From: PLanc-01 sp035342095
GTDB taxonomy: Bacteria > Planctomycetota > Phycisphaerae > Sedimentisphaerales > Anaerobacaceae
Assembly: GCA_035342095.1 (NCBI GenBank)
Contig: DAOQWL010000003.1
Location: forward strand, 1 to 64,000
Length of the DNA: 64,000 bases
Direction of reading: 5' to 3'
Part shown: one piece after another, positions 32,925 through 41,532 of the stretch
Position numbering within the stretch: the stretch's first letter is position 1
Layout of the letters: the number at the start of each line of letters is the position of its first letter
The notes under the pieces: generated by a model
The model's database searches: none
The model's input: only the letters and a program-made list of their open reading frames with translations
What the model was told of the DNA's origin: nothing
Translations under genes and position numbers: made by a program

Positions 32925-34841
32925 ATGGCGTCGTCGAATTCATCCTATTCGGATTGGCTTGCTGCATACCGCGAGACGACGCAGCGAGACCTGAACCGCT
33001 TTCGCAGCCTCCAGGCGCGGTGGTCCACGATTCGACTGGTCGCCTTCATCGCAGGCGTGGCAATCGTGGTCCTTCTGAGGCAGACCGCGCCGATGGCGGT
33101 GGGAGCTGCGATGGCTGGTCTCGCGGTCTTCATGGCCGCCGTGCGACGACACACGATCTGGGAGGGCAAGCGAGCGTTCGCCGAGCGGGCACTGACCATC
33201 GCAGGCGAGTCTCATCATGCAAGCACACGTCGGGATTGTCCCGCCCGTTCCTGGGAACGGCCTCAGGATGCCTTGTCCCTTCCGCAGATCGTCGATCCCG
33301 GTCCCACCTGGCCGCTGACGGACCAGGAGCACGACGATCTCGATCTGTACGCGCCCCCGGTGGGCATCTTCGGCCTGCTGAACCACACATCGACGCCCCA
33401 GGGCGCCCGCCGACTCCGCGACATCCTGGACTCACCGAGCCTGTCACCCGAACACATCCGCAGGCGTCAGGAGGCCGTTCGCTGGCTGGAGCACCACCCC
33501 GAACAAAGACTGGAGTTGATGGCCACCATCGCGTCGCTCCGCAGCCGCTCCAGACACCTGGACCGACTCGTTCTGCTCCTCCACGAAACCCAGCGCCCTC
33601 GCCAGTCCGCCGCGTCCGGCGTCATCAGACTGTGGTCCATCGCCAGCGGCCTGCTCTTTCTGGGCAGCGTGCTGGCTATCGCAAGTGGCAAGTTCGCGTG
33701 GGTCCGTCCCCTGGAGATGCTGGTGCTGATCAACGTCGCGATCTTGACCTTTGCCAGGTCCATGTTTCGCAGGCTGGGCGATGTCGTAGCGCCTTGGACG
33801 ACCCTGCCGTCCACCTTGCGGTGCGTTCTGACCGTCTCACAGCACGGGGCGAAGGACCTGCCCGACCAGACGCAACTGGGTCTTCTGAAGGAGCGTTTTC
33901 GAGACGTCGCGTCCCACGCGCGCATCCCGTCGCTGTGCGGATGGCTGGAGTGGGCCGGCCTGCACGGCCTCGTCCGCGGAATTCTCAACCTGCTGGTGTT
34001 CTTCGATCTTCACATCGCGGAAGCCGTGCTCGCGAGGGTCGTGCCTCATCGTAACGTTCTCCTGTATGGCCTGTCGGCCATGGCCGAACTGGAGGCGTTG
34101 TGCAGTCTGGCCAGTCTCTGTGCGGAACTGCCGGTCGCCTGCTATCCGCAGCCCGGCGGGGACAGGACCCTCGACATCACGGACGGCTATCATCCCCTGA
34201 TCCCGCAGCACAGCGCCGTACCCAACAGCATCCGCCTGGCTGCCGAAACAAGCACCTGGGTGGTCACCGGCCCGAACGCAGCAGGCAAGAGCACCTGCCT
34301 GCGGATGGTCGGAGTCAACGTCCTGTTGGCCCAGATCGGCGCCGCGGCAGCGGCCAAACGGATGACGTGGTCCCCTCTCCGCTTGATTACCGACGTGAGA
34401 ATCCGCGACGACCTGGCCCACAACGAGAGCTACTTCCTCTCGGAAGTCCGCCGTCTGCGGCGAATCGTCCTGGACGCACAGCCCGGCCCACCGATGCTCG
34501 GACTGATCGACGAGCCCTTCCGAGGCACCAACTCCCAGGAGCGGGCCGCCGCGGGCATTGCCCTCCTGGAGCACCTCATGGCGTCGAAGAACCTGTTCCT
34601 GATCGCCACGCACGAGGAACTGCTGGCCCGAACCGCCGCGAACTGTGCCCTGGCGAGGAACTTCCACTTCCAGGAGCATCTGCTCGACGGCGGCATCGCC
34701 TTCGACTACCTGCTTCGCCCGGGCCCGGCCCAGACAAAGACAGCGCTGCGCATCCTGGAGCAGGAGGGCTATCCGCCGGCCCTGCTGGACCGGGCGAGAC
34801 ATCTGATGACAGACAGTACTCAGACCGGAGAACGAGGCTAA
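32925..34841 (+). CDS. Membrane-associated MutS-family ATPase
   Basis: 638 residues. Two hydrophobic helices near residues 35-75 and another pair near 235-275 are unusual for a MutS-type protein. The core and lever region (GIFGLLNHTSTPQGARRLRDIL) is followed by the ATPase domain with GPNAAGKST at about 449, a signature around NESYFLSEVRRL, and LGLIDEPFRGTNSQER at about 525 as Walker B and trans-Asn loop, then IATHEEL. N-terminal mismatch-recognition domains are absent. Such MutS-like proteins occur in Bacteroidota and Planctomycetota and their role is not known. The ATG at 32925 lacks a clear ribosome site; the frame is open further upstream. Confidence 0.85.
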   Translation: MASSNSSYSDWLAAYRETTQRDLNRFRSLQARWSTIRLVAFIAGVAIVVLLRQTAPMAVGAAMAGLAVFMAAVRRHTIWEGKRAFAERALTIAGESHHASTRRDCPARSWERPQDALSLPQIVDPGPTWPLTDQEHDDLDLYAPPVGIFGLLNHTSTPQGARRLRDILDSPSLSPEHIRRRQEAVRWLEHHPEQRLELMATIASLRSRSRHLDRLVLLLHETQRPRQSAASGVIRLWSIASGLLFLGSVLAIASGKFAWVRPLEMLVLINVAILTFARSMFRRLGDVVAPWTTLPSTLRCVLTVSQHGAKDLPDQTQLGLLKERFRDVASHARIPSLCGWLEWAGLHGLVRGILNLLVFFDLHIAEAVLARVVPHRNVLLYGLSAMAELEALCSLASLCAELPVACYPQPGGDRTLDITDGYHPLIPQHSAVPNSIRLAAETSTWVVTGPNAAGKSTCLRMVGVNVLLAQIGAAAAAKRMTWSPLRLITDVRIRDDLAHNESYFLSEVRRLRRIVLDAQPGPPMLGLIDEPFRGTNSQERAAAGIALLEHLMASKNLFLIATHEELLARTAANCALARNFHFQEHLLDGGIAFDYLLRPGPAQTKTALRILEQEGYPPALLDRARHLMTDSTQTGERG

Positions 34842-35048
34842 CGCGGCACGAAGCTGCTCTGGTCCCTCGTCGCCTACAGCCTGGGCCGCACAGCCACCGA
34901 CTTCCTCAGGGGCGATGCGGAAGGTCCCCTGCATCGCGGGCTGATGAGCCTGACACAGTGGCTGTGCGTCGTCGCTGCCGTCGGCGCGTTGGGCGCCATG
35001 GCCTTGCTCTCTCGTCGGTCCCGTCGAGCCGCGGAGCCGGCCGGCTGA
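34842..35048 (+). pseudogene. C-terminal remnant of prolipoprotein diacylglyceryl transferase-like gene
   Basis: Immediately after the MutS-like stop codon, in the same frame, 68 codons read LLWSLVAYSLGRTATDFLRGDAEG, then LMSLTQWLCVVAAVGALG and a basic tail. The R-x-x-x-x-FLRGD-x-x-G followed by a L(S/T)xxQ helix is the last part of Lgt proteins. There is no start codon or ribosome site, and the other six membrane helices are missing, so this is most likely a leftover from deletion. Confidence 0.55.
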
Positions 35049-35065
35049 GCCGCACGATCGCGGGC

Positions 35066-35317
35066 TCACTGCGGCAGGCCGTGCTCCGCAAGGTACTTCC
35101 GCACAGGACATCGGCAGAAGACGGAGTAGCCAAAGGGCATAGCAAAACCGCAGATCCGGTTCCGACTATCCTGGCACTCAACAAGGTTCGCGCCGGCCAC
35201 GCTGCGAATCCGGACGAGCTTCTCGGCGCCCGGATCGCAGCACTCTCCCTGCCGCGGGCACTGGATCTCGCTGATCATCCTCCGAATCTCGGACTCGTGT
35301 TCGCCAGGAACCCCCAT
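35066..35317 (-). CDS. Small Cys-rich protein, unknown
   Basis: 83 residues from ATG 35317, which follows AGGGGGA by 7 bases. It carries seven cysteines, in IQCPRQGECCDPG, LVECQDSRNRICGF and VFCRCPVRKYLAEHG. The spacing suggests a metal or iron-sulfur centre, or a disulfide knot, but there is no signal peptide, so a cytoplasmic metal site is more likely. I do not recognise the family. An upstream TTG would add only six residues that include the ribosome site. Confidence 0.65.
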   Translation of the reverse strand: MGVPGEHESEIRRMISEIQCPRQGECCDPGAEKLVRIRSVAGANLVECQDSRNRICGFAMPFGYSVFCRCPVRKYLAEHGLPQ

Positions 35318-35424
35318 GATCTGTCCCCCTGCCAATCAGGATCGCCTGTGATCTACGTAAAGTATAGCACAGAAACGGCCGCTTCCGAGGAATCCGCAAA
35401 GAAGACGAACAATTCGCTTGCGGA

Positions 35425-37569
35425 TCAGAGCTGGAATTCGTAGGCGCCCATATCGGCGCCCGCCCCGGCGGGACGCGGATTGCCCTCGCAGTCCGTGTCG
35501 GGGGCCTCGTTCGGATCGCCCGTATCGATCGCGGGCGATCCCGCAAGGAGGTGGAAATCGAGATTCTCGGCATCGACGAAGAGCGGGTCGGCGTCGAGGT
35601 TCCCGTCGCCCCAGACGACGGTGGACTGAGATCCCGAGACGGAGATGCCGTTCCGGCCCCCCTCGATGTCGCTATGCAGGATCGTCACATGCGAGCCCCG
35701 GTCGGCCAGCGAGGCATTCGAACTGTCGGCCAGTGTGATCGACTGGGAACAATCCCAGACGATGCAGTTGACGACGGTGGCGGTCCCGCCGCCGGGATTG
35801 AGATAGTACGGCGCGTCCCAGCGACCCAGATCGAACAGACGCAGACCCCGCCCGCAACCGACGATGGTGTTGTTCAGCAGATAAGCGGTGTTCGAGTTCT
35901 CGATGGCGATGCCGCCGCTGGCACAATCGACGACAACGTTGTTGACCACGATGGGAGAACCTCTGTCCCGCAGAACGATGCCGTGGTCGTCGGTCCCGAC
36001 GATGAGATTGCCGACGATGACGGCCGAGCAGCGCGTCGGGTTGATCGCATCGTCGTGCTCGGGATACCAGAACACGTTTTGGCGGACCACCGGCGCGGGC
36101 GTGCTCTCGCCCCACAGATCGACGTCGTCGTTGTCGCCTCGCTTGCCGGTGAAGTAGCAGTTTTCGACCAGGACATGGGAGTAGCGGGTGTGGACGCCTT
36201 GTCCGATCCGGAGGAACCGGCACCCCTGGACGTGGGCGGATGCCTCGCCCGGATGATTCGGATCGTCGGAGATCACCGCGAGAGCGTCCCCCTCGGCCCT
36301 CGCTCCATCGTTCGGCATTTTCTGGAACGTGCAGTCGTTGACGTCGAGGTGACAGGCCAGGACGACCATCGCCTCGTGGTAGTCCCTGGGTCCGGCGACG
36401 TAGTAGTCCTGGTGCTCGCCCTCGCTGTCGGCGTACTCGAAGACGCAATGGTCGAACCGGCTGTCAACGGCCTCGACGAACCGGATCTGCTTCCACGTGG
36501 CGCCGTCGCCATAGTGGGTGAAGTGGATCGGCTCGTCCTGTGTCCCCTGGGCCAGGAGCTGCCCTTCGACAACAATGGAGGCCCCCGGTTTCAGGAACAC
36601 GAACGTGCCGGGCTCGATGGTCAGCACGATTCCCGCGGGCACATGCACAGTGCCCTCGAGCAGCCATGCCCCTGACAGCGAAGCGTCTTCCGCCAATTGG
36701 CCGGTCAGGTGGTTCTCCGCCGGCAGGTAGACGATCTGCGTCGAGCCGGAATCGACCTCGTTGGCGTCCGCGTCGAAGGCCCTCGCGACAATCGTGTTCA
36801 GACCGGCAACCAGCGTCGCCTGGGCGCTCCAGACCCCGGCCTGCGTGTCGAACGCCGCCGCGACGTCCTGGATCGTGACCGTCGCAACACCAGGCACATC
36901 CGTCGCGGCCGTCACCTCGATGCAACCTGTCGCAACGATGACAAGGTCCCCGTTTCGGACAATGCCCGAGACAGTCCGAAGCGTCGGGTTCAACGAGAAG
37001 TCGGTGCTGCTGAGCGAGTTGTTGTGGCCCTCGATGGCCAGCACGTTGACTCCTTCGCGGAGCCACTGGCCAGCGGCTCCGAGTGCGATGACTTCCGGCG
37101 CGCCCGCCTCGTGAGACGACGAGGCCAGCGTCGCGTGTGTCGCAGCGCCGTCGGGCATGCACCGCCTCGCGACCTCTTTGCCATTGAGATAGGCGATGAA
37201 GCCGTCGTCATAGTCGATGGTCAGTTCCAGAGGCGCAGCGGCATCGATGGACGTGACAGCAAACTCCTTGCGAATGTAGACAGTCGCATAGTGGCCCTGC
37301 ATGTCGTCGAGGACCGTCGCGTCATCGTCATCTCCGAAGCCGAATCCGGCGGTCCCCGTCTCCCATAGGGAGTCGTCGAAACCCGTCTGCGTCCAGGCAT
37401 CCGCGGGGTCGCTGGCCGGGCCCACGCCGCGGAAGAAACGCCAGGGGTCTCCGGCCGATAACTCGCCGCCATCCGACGGAAGATCGAGCGTCATGGCCTG
37501 CCCACAGCAGCAGACCAGGATCGAGACCGCCAGCCAAGCCGTCACGAATCGGGTGCAGTACGTCGCCAT
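35425..37569 (-). CDS. Secreted right-handed parallel beta-helix protein
   Basis: 714 residues. A signal peptide (AWLAVSILVCCCGQA) is followed by a jelly-roll module (about 30-185) with DDSLWETGTAGFGFGDDDD and YDDGFIAYLNGKEVAR, which resembles a module in the CotH protein at 6096-10703. An Ig-like stretch and a long beta-helix follow, with turns such as VENCYFTGKRGDNDD, PIVVNNVVVDCASGGIAI and AYLLNNTIVGCGRG. The end is GSPAIDTGDPNEAPDTD and GADMGAYEFQ, standard for planctomycete beta-helix exoproteins. Relatives include pectate-lyase-like enzymes and binding proteins; no catalytic residues are evident. Confidence 0.92.
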   Translation of the reverse strand: MATYCTRFVTAWLAVSILVCCCGQAMTLDLPSDGGELSAGDPWRFFRGVGPASDPADAWTQTGFDDSLWETGTAGFGFGDDDDATVLDDMQGHYATVYIRKEFAVTSIDAAAPLELTIDYDDGFIAYLNGKEVARRCMPDGAATHATLASSSHEAGAPEVIALGAAGQWLREGVNVLAIEGHNNSLSSTDFSLNPTLRTVSGIVRNGDLVIVATGCIEVTAATDVPGVATVTIQDVAAAFDTQAGVWSAQATLVAGLNTIVARAFDADANEVDSGSTQIVYLPAENHLTGQLAEDASLSGAWLLEGTVHVPAGIVLTIEPGTFVFLKPGASIVVEGQLLAQGTQDEPIHFTHYGDGATWKQIRFVEAVDSRFDHCVFEYADSEGEHQDYYVAGPRDYHEAMVVLACHLDVNDCTFQKMPNDGARAEGDALAVISDDPNHPGEASAHVQGCRFLRIGQGVHTRYSHVLVENCYFTGKRGDNDDVDLWGESTPAPVVRQNVFWYPEHDDAINPTRCSAVIVGNLIVGTDDHGIVLRDRGSPIVVNNVVVDCASGGIAIENSNTAYLLNNTIVGCGRGLRLFDLGRWDAPYYLNPGGGTATVVNCIVWDCSQSITLADSSNASLADRGSHVTILHSDIEGGRNGISVSGSQSTVVWGDGNLDADPLFVDAENLDFHLLAGSPAIDTGDPNEAPDTDCEGNPRPAGAGADMGAYEFQL

Positions 37570-37723
37570 GGTACATCCTCCACCGGCACGAGAGCCCCTG
37601 TGGGCGTCAATCCTTTAATTATACCATCAGAGACGTGGAAGACGTGCAACAAAACACCCGCAGCAGGAAGGGGTCGCCACGCGCGTGCGAAGCGTGAATC
37701 CGCGGGTCCGGCGCGACGATCCG

Positions 37724-38614
37724 CTACTGCTGGATCAGCGAGTACAACTGCCCGGCCATCTGGGGATTGAGACCCTGCAGAATCCTGTGCTGCTCCAGGG
37801 CCAGATCCTTGTCGCCCACCTGCAGATAGGCTTTGCCGAGGTTGTAGTAGGCTTGGGCGTGTCCGTCGTCGATCTGCACGGCGCCCTTGAGGCACTCGAT
37901 CGCTTGCGCACACATCCCCGCCTGGAGGTAGGCCCTGCCGGTCAGGAGCTGGGCCTCGCTGACTCGCGGGTCCAGTTCCTTGGCCCGCTTGAAGGCTTGC
38001 ATCGCTTCGTCGAACCGTCCCGAGTTGGACAGGGCGATGCCGAGAGCCAGGTGCGCATCGGCCGAGCCAGGCTGGATCCGCAGCGCTCGTTTGTACGAAT
38101 CGATGGCGTCACTGTAACGACCTCGATCGAAATATGCGCCGCCCAGCCCAAGGTGGGCATCGAAGCAGTTCGGATCGAGCGTGATGGCTTCGCAGAAGCA
38201 GCAGATGGCTTCCTGAATCCGCCCGACTTCGGCGTAGGCGTCTCCCAGGAGGACTTGGGCCGTGGAGTCGGTCGGTTTGAGTTTGACCAGCTTCTCGCAG
38301 GCGGCCACGGTCTTGGCCGATTGCTCGGCCGTGGCGTAGTGTTTCTTCAGGAACGTGCTGGCACGAGCGCTGTCAGGATATGTGTTCGCCACCCCTGCGA
38401 GGACTCGGGCCTTGATGCCGCTGGAATCCAGCAGGCCGACGCAGACGACTCCGATAAAAACGAGCACGCCCACGACGCCGACCTGCATCAGACGGAACCA
38501 GCAGGACCTGCCTGTCCGACAGGGTCTGTGCTCGACGCATGGCGCGTCGCGTCGCACATCGTGCTGCGAATGCCGCCGAGGCAGCGAATAGTCATCGGTC
38601 ATCATCGTATGCAT
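37724..38614 (-). CDS. Membrane-anchored TPR protein
   Basis: 296 residues. After a basic N-terminal stretch a single membrane helix (VGVVGVLVFIGVVCVGLL) is followed by five tetratricopeptide repeats from about residue 105, such as AQVLLGDAYAEVGRIQEAI, DAHLGLGGAYFDRGRYSDAI and AYYNLGKAYLQVGDKDLAL. ATG 38614 follows AGAGGGG; an upstream ATG at 38635 precedes that site. It lies 71 bases after the GspK-like gene on the same strand, so it may be a scaffold or pilotin-like partner of the secretion operon, as TPR proteins often are. That role is inferred. Confidence 0.88.
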   Translation of the reverse strand: MHTMMTDDYSLPRRHSQHDVRRDAPCVEHRPCRTGRSCWFRLMQVGVVGVLVFIGVVCVGLLDSSGIKARVLAGVANTYPDSARASTFLKKHYATAEQSAKTVAACEKLVKLKPTDSTAQVLLGDAYAEVGRIQEAICCFCEAITLDPNCFDAHLGLGGAYFDRGRYSDAIDSYKRALRIQPGSADAHLALGIALSNSGRFDEAMQAFKRAKELDPRVSEAQLLTGRAYLQAGMCAQAIECLKGAVQIDDGHAQAYYNLGKAYLQVGDKDLALEQHRILQGLNPQMAGQLYSLIQQ

Positions 38615-38685
38615 CCATAACCCCTCTGAAAGCATACGAAACGCCCTGTGGCGCTCAAAACCGCGTCCAAGGCGACAGAGACCCT

Positions 38686-39078
38686 CTACCGCGGGCGGGC
38701 AGCGACGACAGGAATCGCGAAACTGCGTGACGCTTCGAAGGAGCGTCTTCCTTTGCGGCAGGACGACTCGATCCGGACGGTGGCCTTGCCGTCCTGAACG
38801 GCCTCGATCTGCACCGCCAGCCGGGCGCTCGGGCAGCCGAAGGCAGCGACGTCGAGATCGACCGTCTGCCCGACAGGCAAGTCCCCTCCCGCAGAGACCT
38901 TTTCGCTCGCCCAGGCCAGGCCGCTGGCGATCAGATTGCGTTCGACCGCACGGAGTTGCGCGCCGTCCGCGTGAAAGAGCATCGTGTTCGCGCCGTCCGT
39001 CAGGACGAAGGCGGCAATGCCGACGAGGATCAGCACCATGATGACGAATATCAGGATGAAGCCGCGTGGTCTGGTCAT
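38686..39078 (-). CDS. GspK-like minor pseudopilin
   Basis: 130 residues. The N-terminus RPRGFILIFVIMVLILVGIAAFVLT has a prepilin-type Gly followed by Phe and a hydrophobic helix lacking Glu at position +5, as is typical of GspK, which caps the pseudopilus tip. The rest is shorter than GspK (over 300 residues) and lacks its calcium domain, so homology is by position and leader only. ATG 39078 overlaps the preceding gene by 4 bases (ATGA). Confidence 0.65.
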   Translation of the reverse strand: MTRPRGFILIFVIMVLILVGIAAFVLTDGANTMLFHADGAQLRAVERNLIASGLAWASEKVSAGGDLPVGQTVDLDVAAFGCPSARLAVQIEAVQDGKATVRIESSCRKGRRSFEASRSFAIPVVAARPR

Positions 39079-39584
39079 GGGATCTGGCCTCCCGCCGTCA
39101 GGCTGTGGGTGAAGAACACGTGGGCATTGACGAACTTCTGCATTGGGTGGCCGTGTATCCGCTGCTTGAGATGCGAATGGACCTCGACCGCGCAGGTGTT
39201 GCCGCCCCGCGTCCAGGGCTTCCACTCGATGACGGCGTCTCGCGCCGACCAGACCCGCTCGTCGCCCCCCTGCCCACCCAGGAGGGTTCGCACGACTCGC
39301 CCGCCGGCGACTCGATAGCAGACGACGCCTTCGGGCCGCTCGATGAGCAGCGAGGTCTCGTCCGCCTTCGTGTCCCCGACCTGCCCGGGCAACGCGGTCG
39401 CGTCGTCCACGTCCCGACGCACCTGATCGAGCAGGTTCTGCACCGTCGTATTCTGCTGGACCAGGCAGATCATCCGCGGGACATCGCGAATGAAATCCCC
39501 GAACAGTGCATTGATCGCGATCATCGCGAACGGCAGGACGACAATCACCACGAGGACTTCCACGAGCATGAAGGCCCTGGCCAT
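39075..39584 (-). CDS. GspJ-like pseudopilin
   Basis: 169 residues from ATG 39584. The leader ARAFMLVEVLVVIVVLPF has Glu at position +5 of the cleaved form, but Ala instead of the usual Gly before the cut. The soluble part begins LLDQVRRDVDDA, like GspJ. The bases just upstream of the ATG belong to a GGATGATC repeat and give no ribosome site, so translation may depend on coupling from the preceding gene. The frame continues upstream through the repeat but without similarity. Confidence 0.7.
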   Translation of the reverse strand: MARAFMLVEVLVVIVVLPFAMIAINALFGDFIRDVPRMICLVQQNTTVQNLLDQVRRDVDDATALPGQVGDTKADETSLLIERPEGVVCYRVAGGRVVRTLLGGQGGDERVWSARDAVIEWKPWTRGGNTCAVEVHSHLKQRIHGHPMQKFVNAHVFFTHSLTAGGQIP

Positions 39585-39668
39585 GGATGATCGATGATTG
39601 ATGATTGATGGTTGTACATGCATGGGGTTGCCCTCTTTCAGTAATCCATCATCCATCATCGATCATCC
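39585..39668. repeat. GATGATC/GATGGAT inverted repeat between pseudopilin genes
   Basis: Left arm GGATGATCGATGATTGATG (39585 on) pairs with right arm CATCATCCATCATCGATCATCC (39647-39668) over about 20 bases with few mismatches, loop about 38 bases. The stop of the upstream pseudopilin gene is inside the right arm, and the ATG of the next gene touches the left arm. Confidence 0.65.
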
Positions 39669-40039
39669 TTCCGAAGATACCGCGTCAGACAGACGACGAC
39701 CGGACGCTTGCCGACCTTGCCGGTGGCGGTCACGCGAAGCAGCTCCAATCCATCCCAAGGCCCGCCCCCCGGCGTCCGCTCGGTTGCGACGCTCACAGTG
39801 GGCCAGAGCCGCTCGATCTCGGCGTCGGCAATCGGCTCGCCGGCGGCCGACAGGCTGTCGAGCTGCGCCGAAGCCGCCGCGGTGCATCGCTGGCGGGTCC
39901 ACTGGTAGTGATTGAACCGGGAGATCCCCACGACCGAGATCGTCAGTCCCGCCATGACCAGCATGAGCAGCGCGATGCCGATGATGAACTCGGATGTGAA
40001 GACTCCCTTGTGCCTCGTTCGTTGTGCAATCCCGCTCAT
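39656..40039 (-). CDS. GspI-like pseudopilin
   Basis: 127 residues. The leader RHKGVFTSEFIIGIALLMLVMAG has Gly before the cut and Glu at +5, the class III signal recognised by prepilin peptidase. The short soluble domain contains QRCTAAASAQLDSLSAAGEP, as in GspI. The last codons (KDDR and stop) are formed by the downstream repeat, so its C-terminus may have been altered by repeat insertion. It lies 15 bases after the enlarged GspF-like gene. Confidence 0.7.
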   Translation of the reverse strand: MSGIAQRTRHKGVFTSEFIIGIALLMLVMAGLTISVVGISRFNHYQWTRQRCTAAASAQLDSLSAAGEPIADAEIERLWPTVSVATERTPGGGPWDGLELLRVTATGKVGKRPVVVCLTRYLRKDDR

Positions 40040-40054
40040 ATTCCGTCCCCGGTT

Positions 40055-41521
40055 CTACGGATAGATATAGGCCGCCGTGGCGGTGAGGATCTGCATCATC
40101 GGCAGGAAGACAGCCAGAATGATGAATCCAACCATCAGACCCAGCAGCACGATCGCCACCGGCCACAAGATGAAGCGCGTCACATTCAGTCGATACAGAT
40201 AGCACCAGCGGTAATGCTCCTCGAACATTCCCAGAACCGCCGGCGTGTCGACGCCGCGGTCGAAGGCCCAGGCCAGTGCCGAACCCAGACCACAGACCTT
40301 GGCGGACCGGGCGATGTCCTCGCCCCGCTCGACGCGATCCAGCCAGCACTGCAACCGGTTCCGGAAGAACCGGTTCACGTCGAGCGTCAACGTGGCGCGG
40401 ATCGCCTCGTTCACGGGACTGCCCGCGATCAGGGAGATCCGCAGCAGTTCCAGCACCTGAACCATGGCCCGGCGCATCTCGAACCCTCTCACCAGCGGCA
40501 GCACCCAGAGCAGCGCATCGCCGAGCCAAAGGACCAGCCCGCCGCGGTCCCGCCGCCTGCGGCACGCAAGGTAATAGGAACGACACAGAATCAGGCAGGC
40601 CACCAGGATCAGGAGGAACACCCCGTCGTACCCGCGGGCCAACACATGGGTGATGTGCAGCAGCAGTCGCGTCGGCGGCGGCAGTGGCCGATCATACATC
40701 TCCGCGAACACCGATTCGAGCCGAGGGACAATGAACGTCATCAGGCCGGCGGTCATGAAGAAGATCAGGATGATGATGACGACCGGATAGAACGGGTGGA
40801 TCGGACGCAGTCGCCGGGGTCCGACGGTCCGGGACTTCACGTCGGCCTCGATCGCGATGAGGGCCGCGGGAAGCTGGCCGATCCCTTCCGCCGACGCGAT
40901 CATCGCCAGGGCGCCGGACGGACAACCCGGGTACCCTCGACGCACGGAATCCGCCAGGGAACAGCCTTTCACGAGCCACCCCTTAATGCCGCGGAGGATC
41001 ACGGCCGTCCCGGACACTTTGCCGGCGGAGGCACAGTCCAGCGCCATGGGCAAGGGCAGGTTCTGCTTCATGATGGCCCGGAGCGTGGCGAACACGTCGA
41101 TCGCTCGTCCGCGGCGGGAACTCATGCCGTAGTAGATCACCGACGCCACAAAGACCACGACGGAGGCAATGAGGATCACCAGCAAGGCATAGCCGCCCAT
41201 GTTGATCCCGGTCTGGAATGCCGCGAGGATGAGCCCCATGACCAGCGCTGCCGTGATGCCGACCAGCAAGTACCAGGCGCCCCAGTGAAACCACTGGCGA
41301 TTCTCCCGGTCGCGACCGCCGGCGGCTACGATCAACAGCGTGCCCAGGAACAGGGCGCAAGCGACGAGCAGGTTGTCCGGCGTATCCGTCATCACCGCGA
41401 CGTAGACCACGAAGGCGGTGGCAATAGGCATCGTGGAGAAGGCAATCCCAGGCCTTTTCCAGGCCAGCAGAATATAGCCCGCCAAAATGCCCACACACAA
41501 GAACGTGCCGATCTCGGCCAT
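40055..41521 (-). CDS. Enlarged type II secretion F-like membrane protein
   Basis: 488 residues. At least four extra membrane helices in residues 1-130 (for example FLCVGILAGYILLAW) precede two T2SSF-type domains: DVFATLRAIMKQNLPLPMALD with GQLPAALIAIEADV, and MVQVLELLRISLIAGSPVNEAI with RFILWPVAIVLLGLMVGFIILAVFLPMMQI. It is thus a GspF paralogue with an added N-terminal membrane part. In a minimal system it could form the platform together with the normal GspF encoded next to it. The 11-base gap to gspF supports co-translation. Confidence 0.82.
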   Translation of the reverse strand: MAEIGTFLCVGILAGYILLAWKRPGIAFSTMPIATAFVVYVAVMTDTPDNLLVACALFLGTLLIVAAGGRDRENRQWFHWGAWYLLVGITAALVMGLILAAFQTGINMGGYALLVILIASVVVFVASVIYYGMSSRRGRAIDVFATLRAIMKQNLPLPMALDCASAGKVSGTAVILRGIKGWLVKGCSLADSVRRGYPGCPSGALAMIASAEGIGQLPAALIAIEADVKSRTVGPRRLRPIHPFYPVVIIILIFFMTAGLMTFIVPRLESVFAEMYDRPLPPPTRLLLHITHVLARGYDGVFLLILVACLILCRSYYLACRRRRDRGGLVLWLGDALLWVLPLVRGFEMRRAMVQVLELLRISLIAGSPVNEAIRATLTLDVNRFFRNRLQCWLDRVERGEDIARSAKVCGLGSALAWAFDRGVDTPAVLGMFEEHYRWCYLYRLNVTRFILWPVAIVLLGLMVGFIILAVFLPMMQILTATAAYIYP

Positions 41522-41532
41522 GGCAACTCCTC

